A stretch of 64,000 nucleotides of DNA from JAUVDZ01 sp042568205 (GCA_042568205.1 JBHPJE010000001.1:124001-188000); one strand, 5' to 3'; positions 34,601-43,919 are shown, counted from the first letter of the stretch. A program made the numbers and translations. The notes: generated from the sequence alone by a model not told the origin.

Positions 34601-35816
34601 GATCAAATAAATAGAATTCTACACCAGGATTATGACTTTCAGCATGTAAATAAGGATTACGATCACGTCTGTATTGCCAAACTTCATCATCTGAATTTAA
34701 AAGTCTCATTCTAACTTCTGCATTTTCTTCTCCTACTCTTTGAATTTGTAATGGAGATACACCAACCAAATCTAATTCTTCTAAACCATTTATTATTACG
34801 TCATAGTTTTGACCTAGTTGTGAATCTGTTGTTGGGTAGTAACCCAATTTACTTTTACCAGATAATACGTATTCATCTGTATCATTTCCTTTAATGATTC
34901 TTACTTCAACATCAGTGTTTAAATCATCAAATCCTGTATAACCAGAAGATAAATATGTAGAAATATCTGGAGTTGCAGGAGTATTTAAAACAGGTGTTCC
35001 AAATTCATCACAATTATACATAAGGCCATAAACCCCGCTTTCTTGAGGCCACTGCGCAGCTTCCGGAGCCATTGTAATAGGTTCAAACCCCATTTGAGGT
35101 ATATTAGGTAATCTTGTACATAAAGGATTTTCATAAAGAGGTGGGAAAGCTTTGATAATTCCCCATTCATTTTTACCTTGGTCTGCCCAAAGTGGGACTT
35201 TATTGTCTGCCCAAAGTTGACTAGGGAAAGCTGCTTCACAATCATTTTGATCTAAATCTTCTCTTTCACATAATACTTGTTTATCTACCCAAAGACTCCA
35301 TTGATCAAATTCGATATTAGCATCAGCAGGGAAGTCCATTCTTTCAAATTTTTCATGATAAGCACCCATTCCTGTAAGATATAATTCAATTTCTCCAAAC
35401 ATTGCACTATTACCAACAAGTCTTTCATCTTGTTCAGTGTAAATGTTGAAAGCCACCACATTACCTTGTGAATAAGGTACAAGCTTTACATCACCTTCAA
35501 CAGTGATAGTTTCACATTCTTCAGCTGGTTCGCTATAAGGGAAATGACAAAGAACGAATTCATCCTTTTTTGGATAAGTAATTACTGTTGCTTGACCATC
35601 CCATTCTCCGTCACAAACATCTCCTATTCCATCGCCGTCTCTATCCATTTGCATTGGATTGTAAACTTGAAAACAGTTGTCTTCCTGATCAAGAAGACCA
35701 TCTAGGTCATAGTCTCCACCTCCGTTTGCAGAAGAGAAACTAAATAAAACCGTTGCTACAATTGCAGATAATACTGCTGCAAATAGAAATGGTTTTCGTA
35801 CATGTAATTTTACCAT
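31671..35816 (-). CDS. Large SLH surface protein with TSP3, MopE-like and DOMON-like domains (paralogue B)
   Basis: A 1381-residue exported paralogue of the downstream 1147-residue protein: signal peptide, TSP3 repeat (DYDLDGLLDQEDNCFQVYN, DRDGDGIGDVCDG), shared ectodomain blocks (AFPPLYENPLCT, GAYPGKKGVPPYYTTYCTL), MopE-like motif DSIDNDYDGLVDEGPYN near 550, then a segment of about 160 residues (about 725-885) absent from paralogue A. That segment (YTHRLGDQTAYKALVRPSSG, NLYLNVDITPDNTND, FMEVLIGDKTFKV) looks like a DOMON/CBM9-type sandwich. A poly-Asp linker (GDDDDDDDDDGG) leads to three SLH domains. Expected at the cell surface. The extra domain suggests sugar or haem binding; that is inference. 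Confidence 0.87.
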   Translation of the reverse strand: MVKLHVRKPFLFAAVLSAIVATVLFSFSSANGGGDYDLDGLLDQEDNCFQVYNPMQMDRDGDGIGDVCDGEWDGQATVITYPKKDEFVLCHFPYSEPAEECETITVEGDVKLVPYSQGNVVAFNIYTEQDERLVGNSAMFGEIELYLTGMGAYHEKFERMDFPADANIEFDQWSLWVDKQVLCEREDLDQNDCEAAFPSQLWADNKVPLWADQGKNEWGIIKAFPPLYENPLCTRLPNIPQMGFEPITMAPEAAQWPQESGVYGLMYNCDEFGTPVLNTPATPDISTYLSSGYTGFDDLNTDVEVRIIKGNDTDEYVLSGKSKLGYYPTTDSQLGQNYDVIINGLEELDLVGVSPLQIQRVGEENAEVRMRLLNSDDEVWQYRRDRNPYLHAESHNPGVEFYLFDLVDYLYNHYMGDVLFPLEFFSETFPMVGVMEAHIAFETDLDGDGDVDTIVPLEFPDDPEVQPVILGAYPGKKGVPPYYTTYCTLNNSYILQVLKSEFGWIFGDLIPENYELYRVMSNGQMTQPHYSGTLDLMCFEVREDEQCDSIDNDYDGLVDEGPYNWEGEQWHVKSVYDFEDEMIENPDGGCNNIIDRDCAFHSWQEQSPPALGPNLDDEEFQNNRESCILDGQDPRTFHIYTMTRHGWEEVAEKHYAYYMETGEFDLNEYLPDSRGDYKVKIEHEGDHAAHVDAVLLGNRAPTKALIEHKNIRNQISKKDNNVAEVGGKSFIAEFKRTNNQILTLVAREESQQSIDANEPILLPGTKDTYYTHRLGDQTAYKALVRPSSGHPEGYIYTKVTNDARNLYLNVDITPDNTNDPEADFMEVLIGDKTFKVTANDTTYGKLKFEKTKNANYAHKVAEISIPLSRLDSKRGPIKFKLNVYGTVAISGEQYCQIAYSDGVDLNPPIAFEYWATTDDTYEEYYNTQRFLFHVDEQLNEGDKLKIHWEGRALGEISFPDTANLFVWNNSLDDWELLGSHNSTNDQVIEAVIDPANHMMDGMDVIILVQGDVYETDIFLASADLKASLIAGDIEGGPLIRSEQLYTDYVKLEVIEEMEGCIGDNNRPRGDDDDDDDDDGGGAIEEVTDSPEEAPACLGWHPERKVRYAKNGGWPKPYIDLLSQLYVLNSGEHVISGDKWDPKDEKYTSLSDFRAAEPALRYEALSVAMRAFCYEPYAGLEDRMANTKDNFNFADAPRDGSNPDVPGYVLDLIYKGYDLGLFNGRVDPTGVINSDWDAEIYRVEALTLFMRFADMEGLISKYAEITFEELDKLAKDNWIDVYATEWYAKYIPFVIETKLIAENPTREAFPYEFLTRGEDTALALRMIYITSVINHINQHSGHTLLNDYIHGVIQTELKDAERSEFLFGEFLVGLAEMAEMVL

Positions 35817-35955
35817 TTTGTTTTTTGTTATGGATTTTAATTGTTTTAAATTGAGCTTTTGAAAGCCATGTTTGTTTGTTTTTGTAAACTATATTTATTA
35901 TACAATACTTTCACCCCCTGGTCAACAGGGAAACGCAGAATATTACCACATTTAA

Positions 35956-35983
35956 TTGACAGTATGGCAAAATTGTATATGAT
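35956..35983 (+). promoter_or_regulatory. Promoter for the 36015 gene
   Basis: TTGACA (35956-35961) and TATGAT (35978-35983), 16-bp spacer; start near 35990, leader about 25 nt. It rules out the upstream in-frame ATGs at 35859, 35964 and earlier ones. Confidence 0.65.
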
Positions 35984-36014
35984 GATATCTATTTTAATTT
36001 TATCAATTATAATT

Positions 36015-38993
36015 ATGGCTAGAAAAAAAAGTCCTACTCAATCTCATAGAGGTGTAAATCACCAACCTGAAGCCCCTGCTAAGAAAGAGACTGTTATTCC
36101 AAAATCCTATTTAGAAGAAAAGGCAGAAGACGGATTAGGTCAAGTTGATAGACTATTTGAATCTACAAAACGACAGATAGAAAATCAAAAAACTGAAAAA
36201 CTCCTTCAGGATCTAATCGATACTACTAAAGATAATGTTCATGAAATAATTTCTGAAGTTGATGTTGATGGTATTAAATTTAGAGAAGATCAGCAAGAGT
36301 TTTGTAATAGGATTGATAGAGCAGTGCAAGAAAGCAGAAATGCAATTTCACGTAGTATTCAACAAAGACGAGGTGATGATTCTGGTCCAAAGCAATCAAT
36401 TAAAAGAGCTTTAAATCAGATTTTAAAGGGTATGGTAACAGAAGCAAGTCAAAGATTTGAATTGCCAACTAAGGTTAGTAAAGTAGATAAAATTAAAACT
36501 AAAGAAGAATTATTACATCATATTAGAGAAAAAATATTAACAATTTTTGTTCAAAATGGTGTTAATACAATGTTGAATGCCATTAATAAAAAAAATACAG
36601 AGGCAAACGATTATTTTTATGAAGATATTAAAACTCTTTTAAATCCATTTCTACATGTTTTAATGGAAGGATTTGCTGAAGCAATGATAAATATGGATGC
36701 AGATAAAACTATATCACCAAAGAGATGGAAATCTGCAAGAGTAATTGAAATTATAGAAGATGCATTAAGAGTTAGAGAATATGATGAAAGGCTTAAATTG
36801 CCAAGCCATTTAGAAGGGTGTTTAGAGGCAAAAAATTTACATACTCAACTTCAAACTTCTTTTAATAAAATTATTAGAAGTTTGGGTGGTCTCCGTGGGA
36901 AAAACAAGTTTAATAAAATAGAAAGACAAGAATCAGACCAGGGTGCTGTAAATGTTTTACTGAATATGAATCCGGCCAAAGGACGTGCACTTTATGTAGT
37001 TGTAAGAGATTTAAATATTGAAAGACATGGTAAATATAAAAGTTCAATCCATTTTGAAAATTTAAGTAGAGAAGAGCAAGGCAAAATAACACCTTGGCTT
37101 CAGGAATGTTTTAATAAAAAGACAGGATTATTAGAAGTACCTGACCAGGAAACACTTGAAGTAATTTGTGAAGAAATTAATGAGCTCCCTCACTTACTAA
37201 TTAATTTTGTGTTACCTGAAGATGTTATTAGAATTATTAATGATTACAATGCATCTCAAGTAAAGGAGTCAAAAGAAACCCTAGCTGATCAAACAGAACA
37301 ATTAAAAATATTATTTAAAAATAAATTATATAAGTTTATTCAATCTTTAACATTAAGGATTTCAAGAGCATTAAAAGTTAGTATATCAGATTCAAAAGGT
37401 ATTCTGCATGGTGAATTTATCGCAGTAACACTCCAAGAATATGAAGCAATTTTTAGATTATTTGAAAGTTTTAAACTTGATTTGGTTCAAATGGCTGACG
37501 ATATGATTGAACAACATTTTGAGAAAAAAGATGGAGAATGGAATTCAAAAGATATGCCAGCGTTTTTTGCAAAATTAAAACAACCTTTAGTTGATAGACT
37601 CGCTAAATTTGAAGAAGCACTACAACAAATGGGAATTAATCCAAATATGGGTCATATTGAAGATCAATTGGGCCCAGTAAATGTTGATTTTAATGAAATA
37701 GTTAGTGATATAAACAGTGGAATTGATCCAGAAAAAGCAAAACCAGAACCTGATATTAAAGATTTAGTATTAAGAGCTTTACTTTATGAACAAGGACCAA
37801 AGGATAAACAAAATCGAGAATGGCTTGAGGGAAGAGAGATTGATGATGTTGAAAAGGAATTAATTGGACAAGGCCTTGATAGCTATATTGATACAGAAAA
37901 GCTGAAATCAACTGAAGTAACTGATTATTTAAATGACTGGGAGCAAACAGGAATCTTAGATGAAGCAGCAATTCATTTTAATAATCGATGGTATTGTGGT
38001 GAGAAGATTAGAACAGGTAAGGACTTAAAGGATATTGCTTTTGATTTATTGACAGATAAGAAAAGAGAAATTAAACAGTTAACAAAAGTAGAGGTAGAAC
38101 TTCCACAAGAATTAAAAGAAAGATTGGAAGCAGCTCTTAAATGGGTTGAAGGATTAGGATGGCCATTTAAAGAAAAACCAGAAGAAGTTGGAGTTAAATT
38201 TGGGTCACCTGTTCAAAATGTACAAGGTCCAAATGCAAACATATCAAGTTATTATAAAATCCCATGGGCACATTACATCCACTTGATTCATAGAGATAAT
38301 ATGCCTGCTCATGTTATTGAACATCATGTTCGAATGATCGAAACATATCAGGATTCTAAAAAACCACCAACTAAAAGTCAGCCTGAAGGTCAATTTAGTG
38401 TTCAACATTATCAATCTAGAAAAAAAGATAGAAGTGGTAATGAAGTAAATCGAACAAGTATAAGTTTTTGGTTAGATTCAACAGAACAACCATTTAGAGC
38501 AGAAGATCAAAGAGCTTCAGTCCATCTCGATAGATTGGATGATCATATTGGAGCTTTGCAAAGAAAAAGAACAGATTTAGAAAAAGAATTAGGTAGGCTT
38601 GAGGAACTAGAAAATAGGATTGCAAAATTGCATGGTGATATTGAAGATCTTGAAAAACAAATTGCTGAATGTGAATCACAAATCTTAAGTATTGATACTG
38701 TTGTTGAAGATATAAAAGGCCAAATTACTGCAATAATGGCAGGTGAAAATCCTAATTTAACTGAAGTTGGTAAAAAGGCTGGTGAAGCTGAGAAAGAACT
38801 TAAGAAGAAAGGACCTATAGAAAAGCAAAAGGGAGTAATCGTTGGTTTAATTGAAAATAAACAAAAGGATATTGGGTATAGAGTAAAGATGATAGCAAAT
38901 ATGCCTAAATTAAAGGCTGAAATTGCTGAAATCGATGAAAAGCTTAGAAAGGTTAATGAACATATTGAAGAGGCTTATTCACTTTTAACTTAA
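36015..38993 (+). CDS. Giant helical protein, partner of helicase-methyltransferase
   Basis: A 992-residue soluble protein without recognised domains. The start at 36015 (MARKKSPTQSHRGVNHQPEA) follows the promoter and avoids a spurious hydrophobic extension. Predicted almost wholly helical; the region about 845-900 is a clear coiled coil (RKRTDLEKELGRLEELENRI, DIEDLEKQIAECESQILSID). Basic N-terminus. Only 4 nt separate it from the SNF2 helicase-methyltransferase gene, so the two are surely one operon and their products may form a complex. A similar large helical protein is encoded at 45898-48195. Not a known SMC: no Walker A or B seen. Confidence 0.75.
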   Translation: MARKKSPTQSHRGVNHQPEAPAKKETVIPKSYLEEKAEDGLGQVDRLFESTKRQIENQKTEKLLQDLIDTTKDNVHEIISEVDVDGIKFREDQQEFCNRIDRAVQESRNAISRSIQQRRGDDSGPKQSIKRALNQILKGMVTEASQRFELPTKVSKVDKIKTKEELLHHIREKILTIFVQNGVNTMLNAINKKNTEANDYFYEDIKTLLNPFLHVLMEGFAEAMINMDADKTISPKRWKSARVIEIIEDALRVREYDERLKLPSHLEGCLEAKNLHTQLQTSFNKIIRSLGGLRGKNKFNKIERQESDQGAVNVLLNMNPAKGRALYVVVRDLNIERHGKYKSSIHFENLSREEQGKITPWLQECFNKKTGLLEVPDQETLEVICEEINELPHLLINFVLPEDVIRIINDYNASQVKESKETLADQTEQLKILFKNKLYKFIQSLTLRISRALKVSISDSKGILHGEFIAVTLQEYEAIFRLFESFKLDLVQMADDMIEQHFEKKDGEWNSKDMPAFFAKLKQPLVDRLAKFEEALQQMGINPNMGHIEDQLGPVNVDFNEIVSDINSGIDPEKAKPEPDIKDLVLRALLYEQGPKDKQNREWLEGREIDDVEKELIGQGLDSYIDTEKLKSTEVTDYLNDWEQTGILDEAAIHFNNRWYCGEKIRTGKDLKDIAFDLLTDKKREIKQLTKVEVELPQELKERLEAALKWVEGLGWPFKEKPEEVGVKFGSPVQNVQGPNANISSYYKIPWAHYIHLIHRDNMPAHVIEHHVRMIETYQDSKKPPTKSQPEGQFSVQHYQSRKKDRSGNEVNRTSISFWLDSTEQPFRAEDQRASVHLDRLDDHIGALQRKRTDLEKELGRLEELENRIAKLHGDIEDLEKQIAECESQILSIDTVVEDIKGQITAIMAGENPNLTEVGKKAGEAEKELKKKGPIEKQKGVIVGLIENKQKDIGYRVKMIANMPKLKAEIAEIDEKLRKVNEHIEEAYSLLT

Positions 38994-38997
38994 ATTA

Positions 38998-41900
38998 ATG
39001 AGTACAAAGTTTAATAGACTACTTGAAATAATTAGTACGGAAACTCGTGAAGCTACAGAAGATGATAAATCTATAGCATTTGATATTGGTGCAGTAGTAC
39101 TTGATTTTAAAAAGAAGTTTGAAGGTACTTGCATTGAAGATTATTCAGATATATTTGAACTTTGTGAAAGAATTGATGAAGTCGGGCTGAGAGTTGCTCC
39201 TAATTTAAGAGCAACTGTTATGAGAATTAGAAATAAAATAAAGGCAGCATTGATTCAAAATGTATTTAAAGAAGAATATGAAAAATGTGGTTTTGATATG
39301 AAAGCTTCAGCAGAAACTACTAGAAAACTTAATGTAGCTGAAATTGCATCTAGAATAATTCCAAAACTTGCTGTAATTGAGTGTGATGAATTTGATCAGA
39401 CAATGATTCATTATCATTTTGAAGATGAATATTACGCGCTTTATCGTCTTTTAATAGATCAAGATACTAATATAGTTGATTGGGATCAGTTTCAAGAATT
39501 ATTACCACCTGTTCTTCGAAATAAATTTAAGCCTAAACCGATTGTAGAAGGTGATTATGCACTTAGTAAGGCTGATATTGAGCCTTATGAACATATTGCT
39601 CGAAAATTAGGACCAGAAGCAGTTGCAGAATTACTTATTGCATCAGGGAAGATTAGGAAAAGGAATTTTAAAAAAGCTGTAAATTTTATTTCAAAGGCAC
39701 TAGGGAAGTGTAAAAAAAGAGAACCAATGGATCCCGATGATTTAGGAAAAAAAGGAGGGATTCCAGAAATTTTATTACATAAAAAAGGAGTTTATAAAAC
39801 AATCTTTGTAAGATTAAGAAACTATATTTATACACAATTATTAGGAGGAGAAACTGATATAGAAACTTCTGTAGCAAGAATCAGATTAGAAGGCGAAAAG
39901 AATAGTATTGAAAGAATTCTTAGTGAAATTCTGGATGATGAGGATTTTGAGATTCATGCAAAATTATTAAAGGAGTTAATTGAATATTTTGATGATGTTA
40001 TGGCCATAAAAGTTCCTTCAAATATGGTTGATAAGCTACCAAATAATAATGGTGGAGAGGATTTTGAATTCCCTTCATTAAGACAAAGAATTGCAATGAA
40101 AGAAATGAAGAAGAAAAGAAGACAACTTATATCTTTCTTTATGGGAAAAGGGAAAACAGCTGCTGCATTTTTATCAAAAGAATATGTAGGAGCTAAAAGA
40201 ATGCTTTATATTTGCCCTCCAGGTGAATTAGAAAAAGAAATAGCACAAAGGGTTAAAAAATACTATAAACCTGGAGAAGAACCTTCAGTTGGAATTGTGA
40301 AAACTTTTAAACCTTCAAAAGAACAATTAGGAAAAATTAGAATAAATGTAAGAAGAAGAAAAGCACTTAAAGGCTTAACTAAGGCAGAATATAAAAAAGT
40401 TTATAAGGAAATGTTTAAAGAAGAAATCCAAAAATTAAAAGAAGAATCATTTAAAGATGCTATATCAAAAGATGTTGTGATCTTGCCTTATAGTATGTTC
40501 TCATCAAAAGTTGGAGGCAAAAAGGTTACTGATCTGATTATGGAGGAGGATTTTGACTTTATGACTGTTGATGAAGTTCATCATGCTAGAAAAACAGATG
40601 CTAAACGAAATACAAGAATTGTTTATAAGTTTGCAACTGGTATTAAAGGTTTATATGACGAAGGCCACATTGCTTTATTGTCGGCTGATCCAATGCCAAA
40701 TTCACCAGATGATATAGTTGCTCAACTAAGAATTTGGAGAAAGGAATTATATAAAGATGTTACAACGTTAAGATCAGCTGCGAAGAACCATCTACATCCT
40801 TTATTTATTAGAAATGAAATTTCTCAATTTTTATTATTGATTGATGATGAAGAAAAATGGGAAGAACACGAAATTCCTGTTGATTTCAGATTAAGTGATG
40901 AGGAAACGGTTTTATATAATTCAATTAGATGGGATGAAACAATCCCTCCAATGGTTAAAATGCAATTACTTTATTTATGTGTATTAAATCCTAGCTTATT
41001 TACTCCATCCAAAAAGGTTGAAAGTTCTTTATTCAAACATTGTACAGAATTAACAGATAAGAGTTTTGATGAAGGGCATAACACTGTAGTTGTCGTCGAA
41101 AACAAGTATATACAGGGTATTACTCGTGAACATGGGAATAGAGGTGGTGATTCTATTTATGATAAACTTAGAAGTAAGTATGGAGAAGATGTTCAAATAG
41201 AGTTCCTTGATGGAAAAGTTAAGAATAAAGATGAAATTATGGATATGATGAAAACAAAATCTGATAAAAAGAGAATATTCCTTGTTAATGGAAGTATGAT
41301 TAGAGAAGGAATTAATCTTTCAAATATTTCAAGATGCATCATGCTTGATCCTACATTTAATAGAGCTGATACAGTTCAGTTATTAAAGAGATTTGCACGA
41401 GAAGGAAATGAAGATGCAAAAATGTACTCGTTATGCGCGATAGGAACAATTATGGAAGCTATTAGAAAGCATGCAGAAGCTAAATATATTCGAACACAGA
41501 TTGTTAAATATGGTGGGACATTGACTGATGATGATTATGCACTTCTTGAAGAAGAGATATTTACTGATGACTTAAAAATTGATGATGAATTTGTGATGAT
41601 TGGATCATATATGAATGACCATTCATTAACTGACCGTCGAAAAATGGCAATTATAATGTCTCAGTTATTTGTTGATAGAAAATCTGAAGAAGTTGAAGAT
41701 ATGTTAGTAGAAAAAATTGCAAAATTTATTGCTGAAAGCTATATGATTGACTGGGAATCATCTCCAAGTGGAAACAATGCAAGAATGGTAGTTGGTATTA
41801 TTAAAGAATTAGAAGACGCAGGTATTATTACTGGTGGCAAATTCCTTGATGTAGCTTGCGGACCATTAGTATTAAGAAACACCTTAGGTGAAATTGATGA

Positions 41901-42834
41901 TGGTAAAAAAAGAGATATTCAATCTTTAGATATCAATTCTTATATGATTGATATTGGTAAGACAGTATTAAAAGACAAAGATGAAAAAGCAAAACCTAAA
42001 GTTAAAATTGGGAAGATGAATGATTTATCAGCTTATCCAGATGGATCATTTGATGTCCTAAATAATTCATTAGCATTTGATTATACAAATTTAAGTTCAA
42101 AGATTACTGTTAATTTTGGCGCAGACCAGAGAGTTCAGACTCTTATGGAATACAATAGAGTATTAAAAGACGGTGGTATTGCATTAATTACTCTTCCACC
42201 AAATGTAATGCCAACATCTGAGTTTTTAGAGGCTTTAAAAATGCATTTTGGATTTGAAATATTAGAAAAATATACTGGTATGGGTGTTTCTACTGACAAA
42301 AAAAATGTAGATACATTTAAGAATAATACAATTGTATTAAAGAAAGTTGGTGCACCTAATATTAATGAAATTAAATTATCTGATTTAGAACTTTCGAGAG
42401 CATCTTTTGTTGGAGGAGCACAAATTAGAGATATGAAAGAAGAAAAGCCAAAAGAAAAACCATTAAAATGTGCTCATAATGAATTTGCTATTAAGAAGTT
42501 TGGATTCGAATATCCTTCAGAAGAAGAAGCTGTGCAAGCAGAAGAAACTGAAGAACCAAAAGTAGTTGCTGAATTCCCACGTACCGAAGCAGAAAAAGCT
42601 GCAGATGCGGCAATAGAAGAAGTGAAGACAACTAGAAATGGGCGAATCAGGCATGAAATAGGAAAAGTTCAAGCTCGATTTCATGGCGAATTCCCAGTTA
42701 GAGAACTACAAAGACTTGAAGAGGACTTAGGTATTGAATTTACTCACCGTACTTCAAGTAAAGTACCTGAATACTTCAGATACACTGAAATTAGTAATCC
42801 AAATGAATACGTATTTTATAGAGTAGAAGAATAA
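38998..42834 (+). CDS. SNF2-like helicase fused to class I methyltransferase
   Basis: A 1278-residue protein. Residues 1-350 are helical and unrecognised. Residues about 370-830 form an SF2/SNF2-type ATPase: motif I FFMGKGKTAAAF (Lys386, Thr387), motif II VDEVHHARK (525-529), motif III LLSADPMPNSPDD (about 562, as SNF2 TGTPLQN), motif V REGINLSNI (about 770) and motif VI QLLKRFAREGNED with the arginine finger region. Residues about 940-1110 are a class I SAM methyltransferase: motif I FLDVACGPLVLRN, later YPDGSFDVLNNSLAFDY and NRVLKDGGIALITLPPN. It lacks the NPPY/DPPY motif of DNA adenine or cytosine-N4 methylases, so the substrate may be RNA, protein or small molecule. Operon with the 36015 gene. 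Confidence 0.82.
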   Translation: MSTKFNRLLEIISTETREATEDDKSIAFDIGAVVLDFKKKFEGTCIEDYSDIFELCERIDEVGLRVAPNLRATVMRIRNKIKAALIQNVFKEEYEKCGFDMKASAETTRKLNVAEIASRIIPKLAVIECDEFDQTMIHYHFEDEYYALYRLLIDQDTNIVDWDQFQELLPPVLRNKFKPKPIVEGDYALSKADIEPYEHIARKLGPEAVAELLIASGKIRKRNFKKAVNFISKALGKCKKREPMDPDDLGKKGGIPEILLHKKGVYKTIFVRLRNYIYTQLLGGETDIETSVARIRLEGEKNSIERILSEILDDEDFEIHAKLLKELIEYFDDVMAIKVPSNMVDKLPNNNGGEDFEFPSLRQRIAMKEMKKKRRQLISFFMGKGKTAAAFLSKEYVGAKRMLYICPPGELEKEIAQRVKKYYKPGEEPSVGIVKTFKPSKEQLGKIRINVRRRKALKGLTKAEYKKVYKEMFKEEIQKLKEESFKDAISKDVVILPYSMFSSKVGGKKVTDLIMEEDFDFMTVDEVHHARKTDAKRNTRIVYKFATGIKGLYDEGHIALLSADPMPNSPDDIVAQLRIWRKELYKDVTTLRSAAKNHLHPLFIRNEISQFLLLIDDEEKWEEHEIPVDFRLSDEETVLYNSIRWDETIPPMVKMQLLYLCVLNPSLFTPSKKVESSLFKHCTELTDKSFDEGHNTVVVVENKYIQGITREHGNRGGDSIYDKLRSKYGEDVQIEFLDGKVKNKDEIMDMMKTKSDKKRIFLVNGSMIREGINLSNISRCIMLDPTFNRADTVQLLKRFAREGNEDAKMYSLCAIGTIMEAIRKHAEAKYIRTQIVKYGGTLTDDDYALLEEEIFTDDLKIDDEFVMIGSYMNDHSLTDRRKMAIIMSQLFVDRKSEEVEDMLVEKIAKFIAESYMIDWESSPSGNNARMVVGIIKELEDAGIITGGKFLDVACGPLVLRNTLGEIDDGKKRDIQSLDINSYMIDIGKTVLKDKDEKAKPKVKIGKMNDLSAYPDGSFDVLNNSLAFDYTNLSSKITVNFGADQRVQTLMEYNRVLKDGGIALITLPPNVMPTSEFLEALKMHFGFEILEKYTGMGVSTDKKNVDTFKNNTIVLKKVGAPNINEIKLSDLELSRASFVGGAQIRDMKEEKPKEKPLKCAHNEFAIKKFGFEYPSEEEAVQAEETEEPKVVAEFPRTEAEKAADAAIEEVKTTRNGRIRHEIGKVQARFHGEFPVRELQRLEEDLGIEFTHRTSSKVPEYFRYTEISNPNEYVFYRVEE

Positions 42835-42852
42835 AAAAGGCCAGCTTGTTTA

Positions 42853-43425
42853 TTATTTTCCTTTATGGAATTCTCCTAAACATTCAGCAGTAACTGAACC
42901 AACTTTTCTTTGAATTGCTTGTCTTTGGCTTTGAACACCTATTACAGGATCTGTAATATGCAAGGTACTATCATCATCTGGATCCCAGGCTTGAACTCCA
43001 TCGAAATCTTCTAGCACTTGAGCTAGATCTTTTGGATCTAATCCCGCTTCTGTTAGAAATTTCCCAAATGATACTTTTTTACCTTTTGGTGATCCTCCTT
43101 CTTGCCTTACTCTAAATTCTTTTAACCAAACAGTTTCTTGTTTATCTTCATCTCCATTTACAACAACCCCGAGCATTGGATTTCCATATCTATCATAAAT
43201 AATTACTTCGCCAACTTTTCTTTCTTTTTCTTTGAATCTTTTGTCATCTTGTTTGCCTGGTTCATTGTGACTAAATGCTACAGCAGTAACGATTTCACCT
43301 TCTAAAACATCATCCTCTTGTGTTGTGACAACAATTGATTTTTTAAGAAGGGCTTCAGTCCATCTTCCAGGTCTTTCTTTAAGAAGTTTATCCATTTCTT
43401 GTTTCGAAAGGTTTTCAAGTGCCAT
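42853..43425 (-). CDS. Hypothetical protein
   Basis: A 190-residue soluble protein convergent with the helicase-methyltransferase. Residues 25-110 are beta-rich (KSIVVTTQEDDVLEGEIVTA, VGEVIIYDRYGNPMLGVVVN), possibly an Sm- or SH3-like barrel; the rest is charged. No family recognised. The 18-nt gap to the convergent gene leaves no room for a full terminator. Expression and link to the helicase are uncertain. Confidence 0.65.
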   Translation of the reverse strand: MALENLSKQEMDKLLKERPGRWTEALLKKSIVVTTQEDDVLEGEIVTAVAFSHNEPGKQDDKRFKEKERKVGEVIIYDRYGNPMLGVVVNGDEDKQETVWLKEFRVRQEGGSPKGKKVSFGKFLTEAGLDPKDLAQVLEDFDGVQAWDPDDDSTLHITDPVIGVQSQRQAIQRKVGSVTAECLGEFHKGK

Positions 43426-43470
43426 ATTGATATGATTAATAATTAGGAAATAATTAAATCATATCTGGCA

Positions 43471-43890
43471 CTATGAGTCAACAGATTGGTTGATTTTTTT
43501 TCGTGTTTCTTTTAGCTCTCCTCTGCGCTTTTTAATCTTAAGTATTTTTTCTTTTGCACGTTTGGATCTTCTAGCTTTTTGTTTTCGTAATTTATGGATT
43601 TTTTTAGCTTTTTCTGATTCCTCACCAAGCTTGATTTCTTCGATTTTATTTATTAAAAGTTTGTAACCTGACATTCGATTTTTCTCTCGTTCACGGTGTT
43701 TTTGGCATTTTACTTCAATTCCTGTAGGGATATGCTTAAGCCTTACTGTGCTTGCAGTTTTGTTAACTTTTTGACCTCCGTGACCTGATCCACGAATAAA
43801 CTGCTCTTCAATATCTTCAGCTCTAATATTAAGCTTATGAGCTTTTTTTAGTATGTCTGGTTTTAATTCAACAGGGAAATCAGTTTTCAT
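43471..43890 (-). CDS. Peptide chain release factor-like GGQ protein
   Basis: A 139-residue protein with only the catalytic domain 3 of class I release factors: IEEQFIRGSGHGGQKVNKTAS carries GGQ, which triggers peptidyl-tRNA hydrolysis on the ribosome, followed by RLKHIPTGIEVKCQKHRERE and a long basic tail (RKQKARRSKRAKEKILKIKK). No codon-recognition domain, so it is an ArfB/YaeJ- or mtRF-R-like rescue factor rather than RF1/RF2. The ATG at 43890 (MKTDFPVELK) is preferred; the upstream extension overlaps the tsaB promoter. Divergent from tsaB with a 29-bp gap. Probably frees stalled ribosomes. Confidence 0.88.
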   Translation of the reverse strand: MKTDFPVELKPDILKKAHKLNIRAEDIEEQFIRGSGHGGQKVNKTASTVRLKHIPTGIEVKCQKHREREKNRMSGYKLLINKIEEIKLGEESEKAKKIHKLRKQKARRSKRAKEKILKIKKRRGELKETRKKINQSVDS

Positions 43891-43905
43891 AATTGAATTA
43901 TTCTG

Positions 43906-43911
43906 TATAAT
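43906..43911 (+). promoter_or_regulatory. TATAAT -10 immediately before tsaB
   Basis: TATAAT at 43906-43911, preceded by TG, lies only 8 nt before the tsaB ATG. Transcription should start at or within a few bases of the start codon, so the mRNA may be leaderless. No good -35 is present. Confidence 0.45.
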
Positions 43912-43919
43912 CGCATTAT

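Noticed and set aside
38998..42834. Calling the helicase-methyltransferase a DISARM, BREX or type I restriction component
   Set aside because: No DNA-methylase NPPY/DPPY motif, no specificity subunit, nuclease, PglZ or Lon-like gene nearby.
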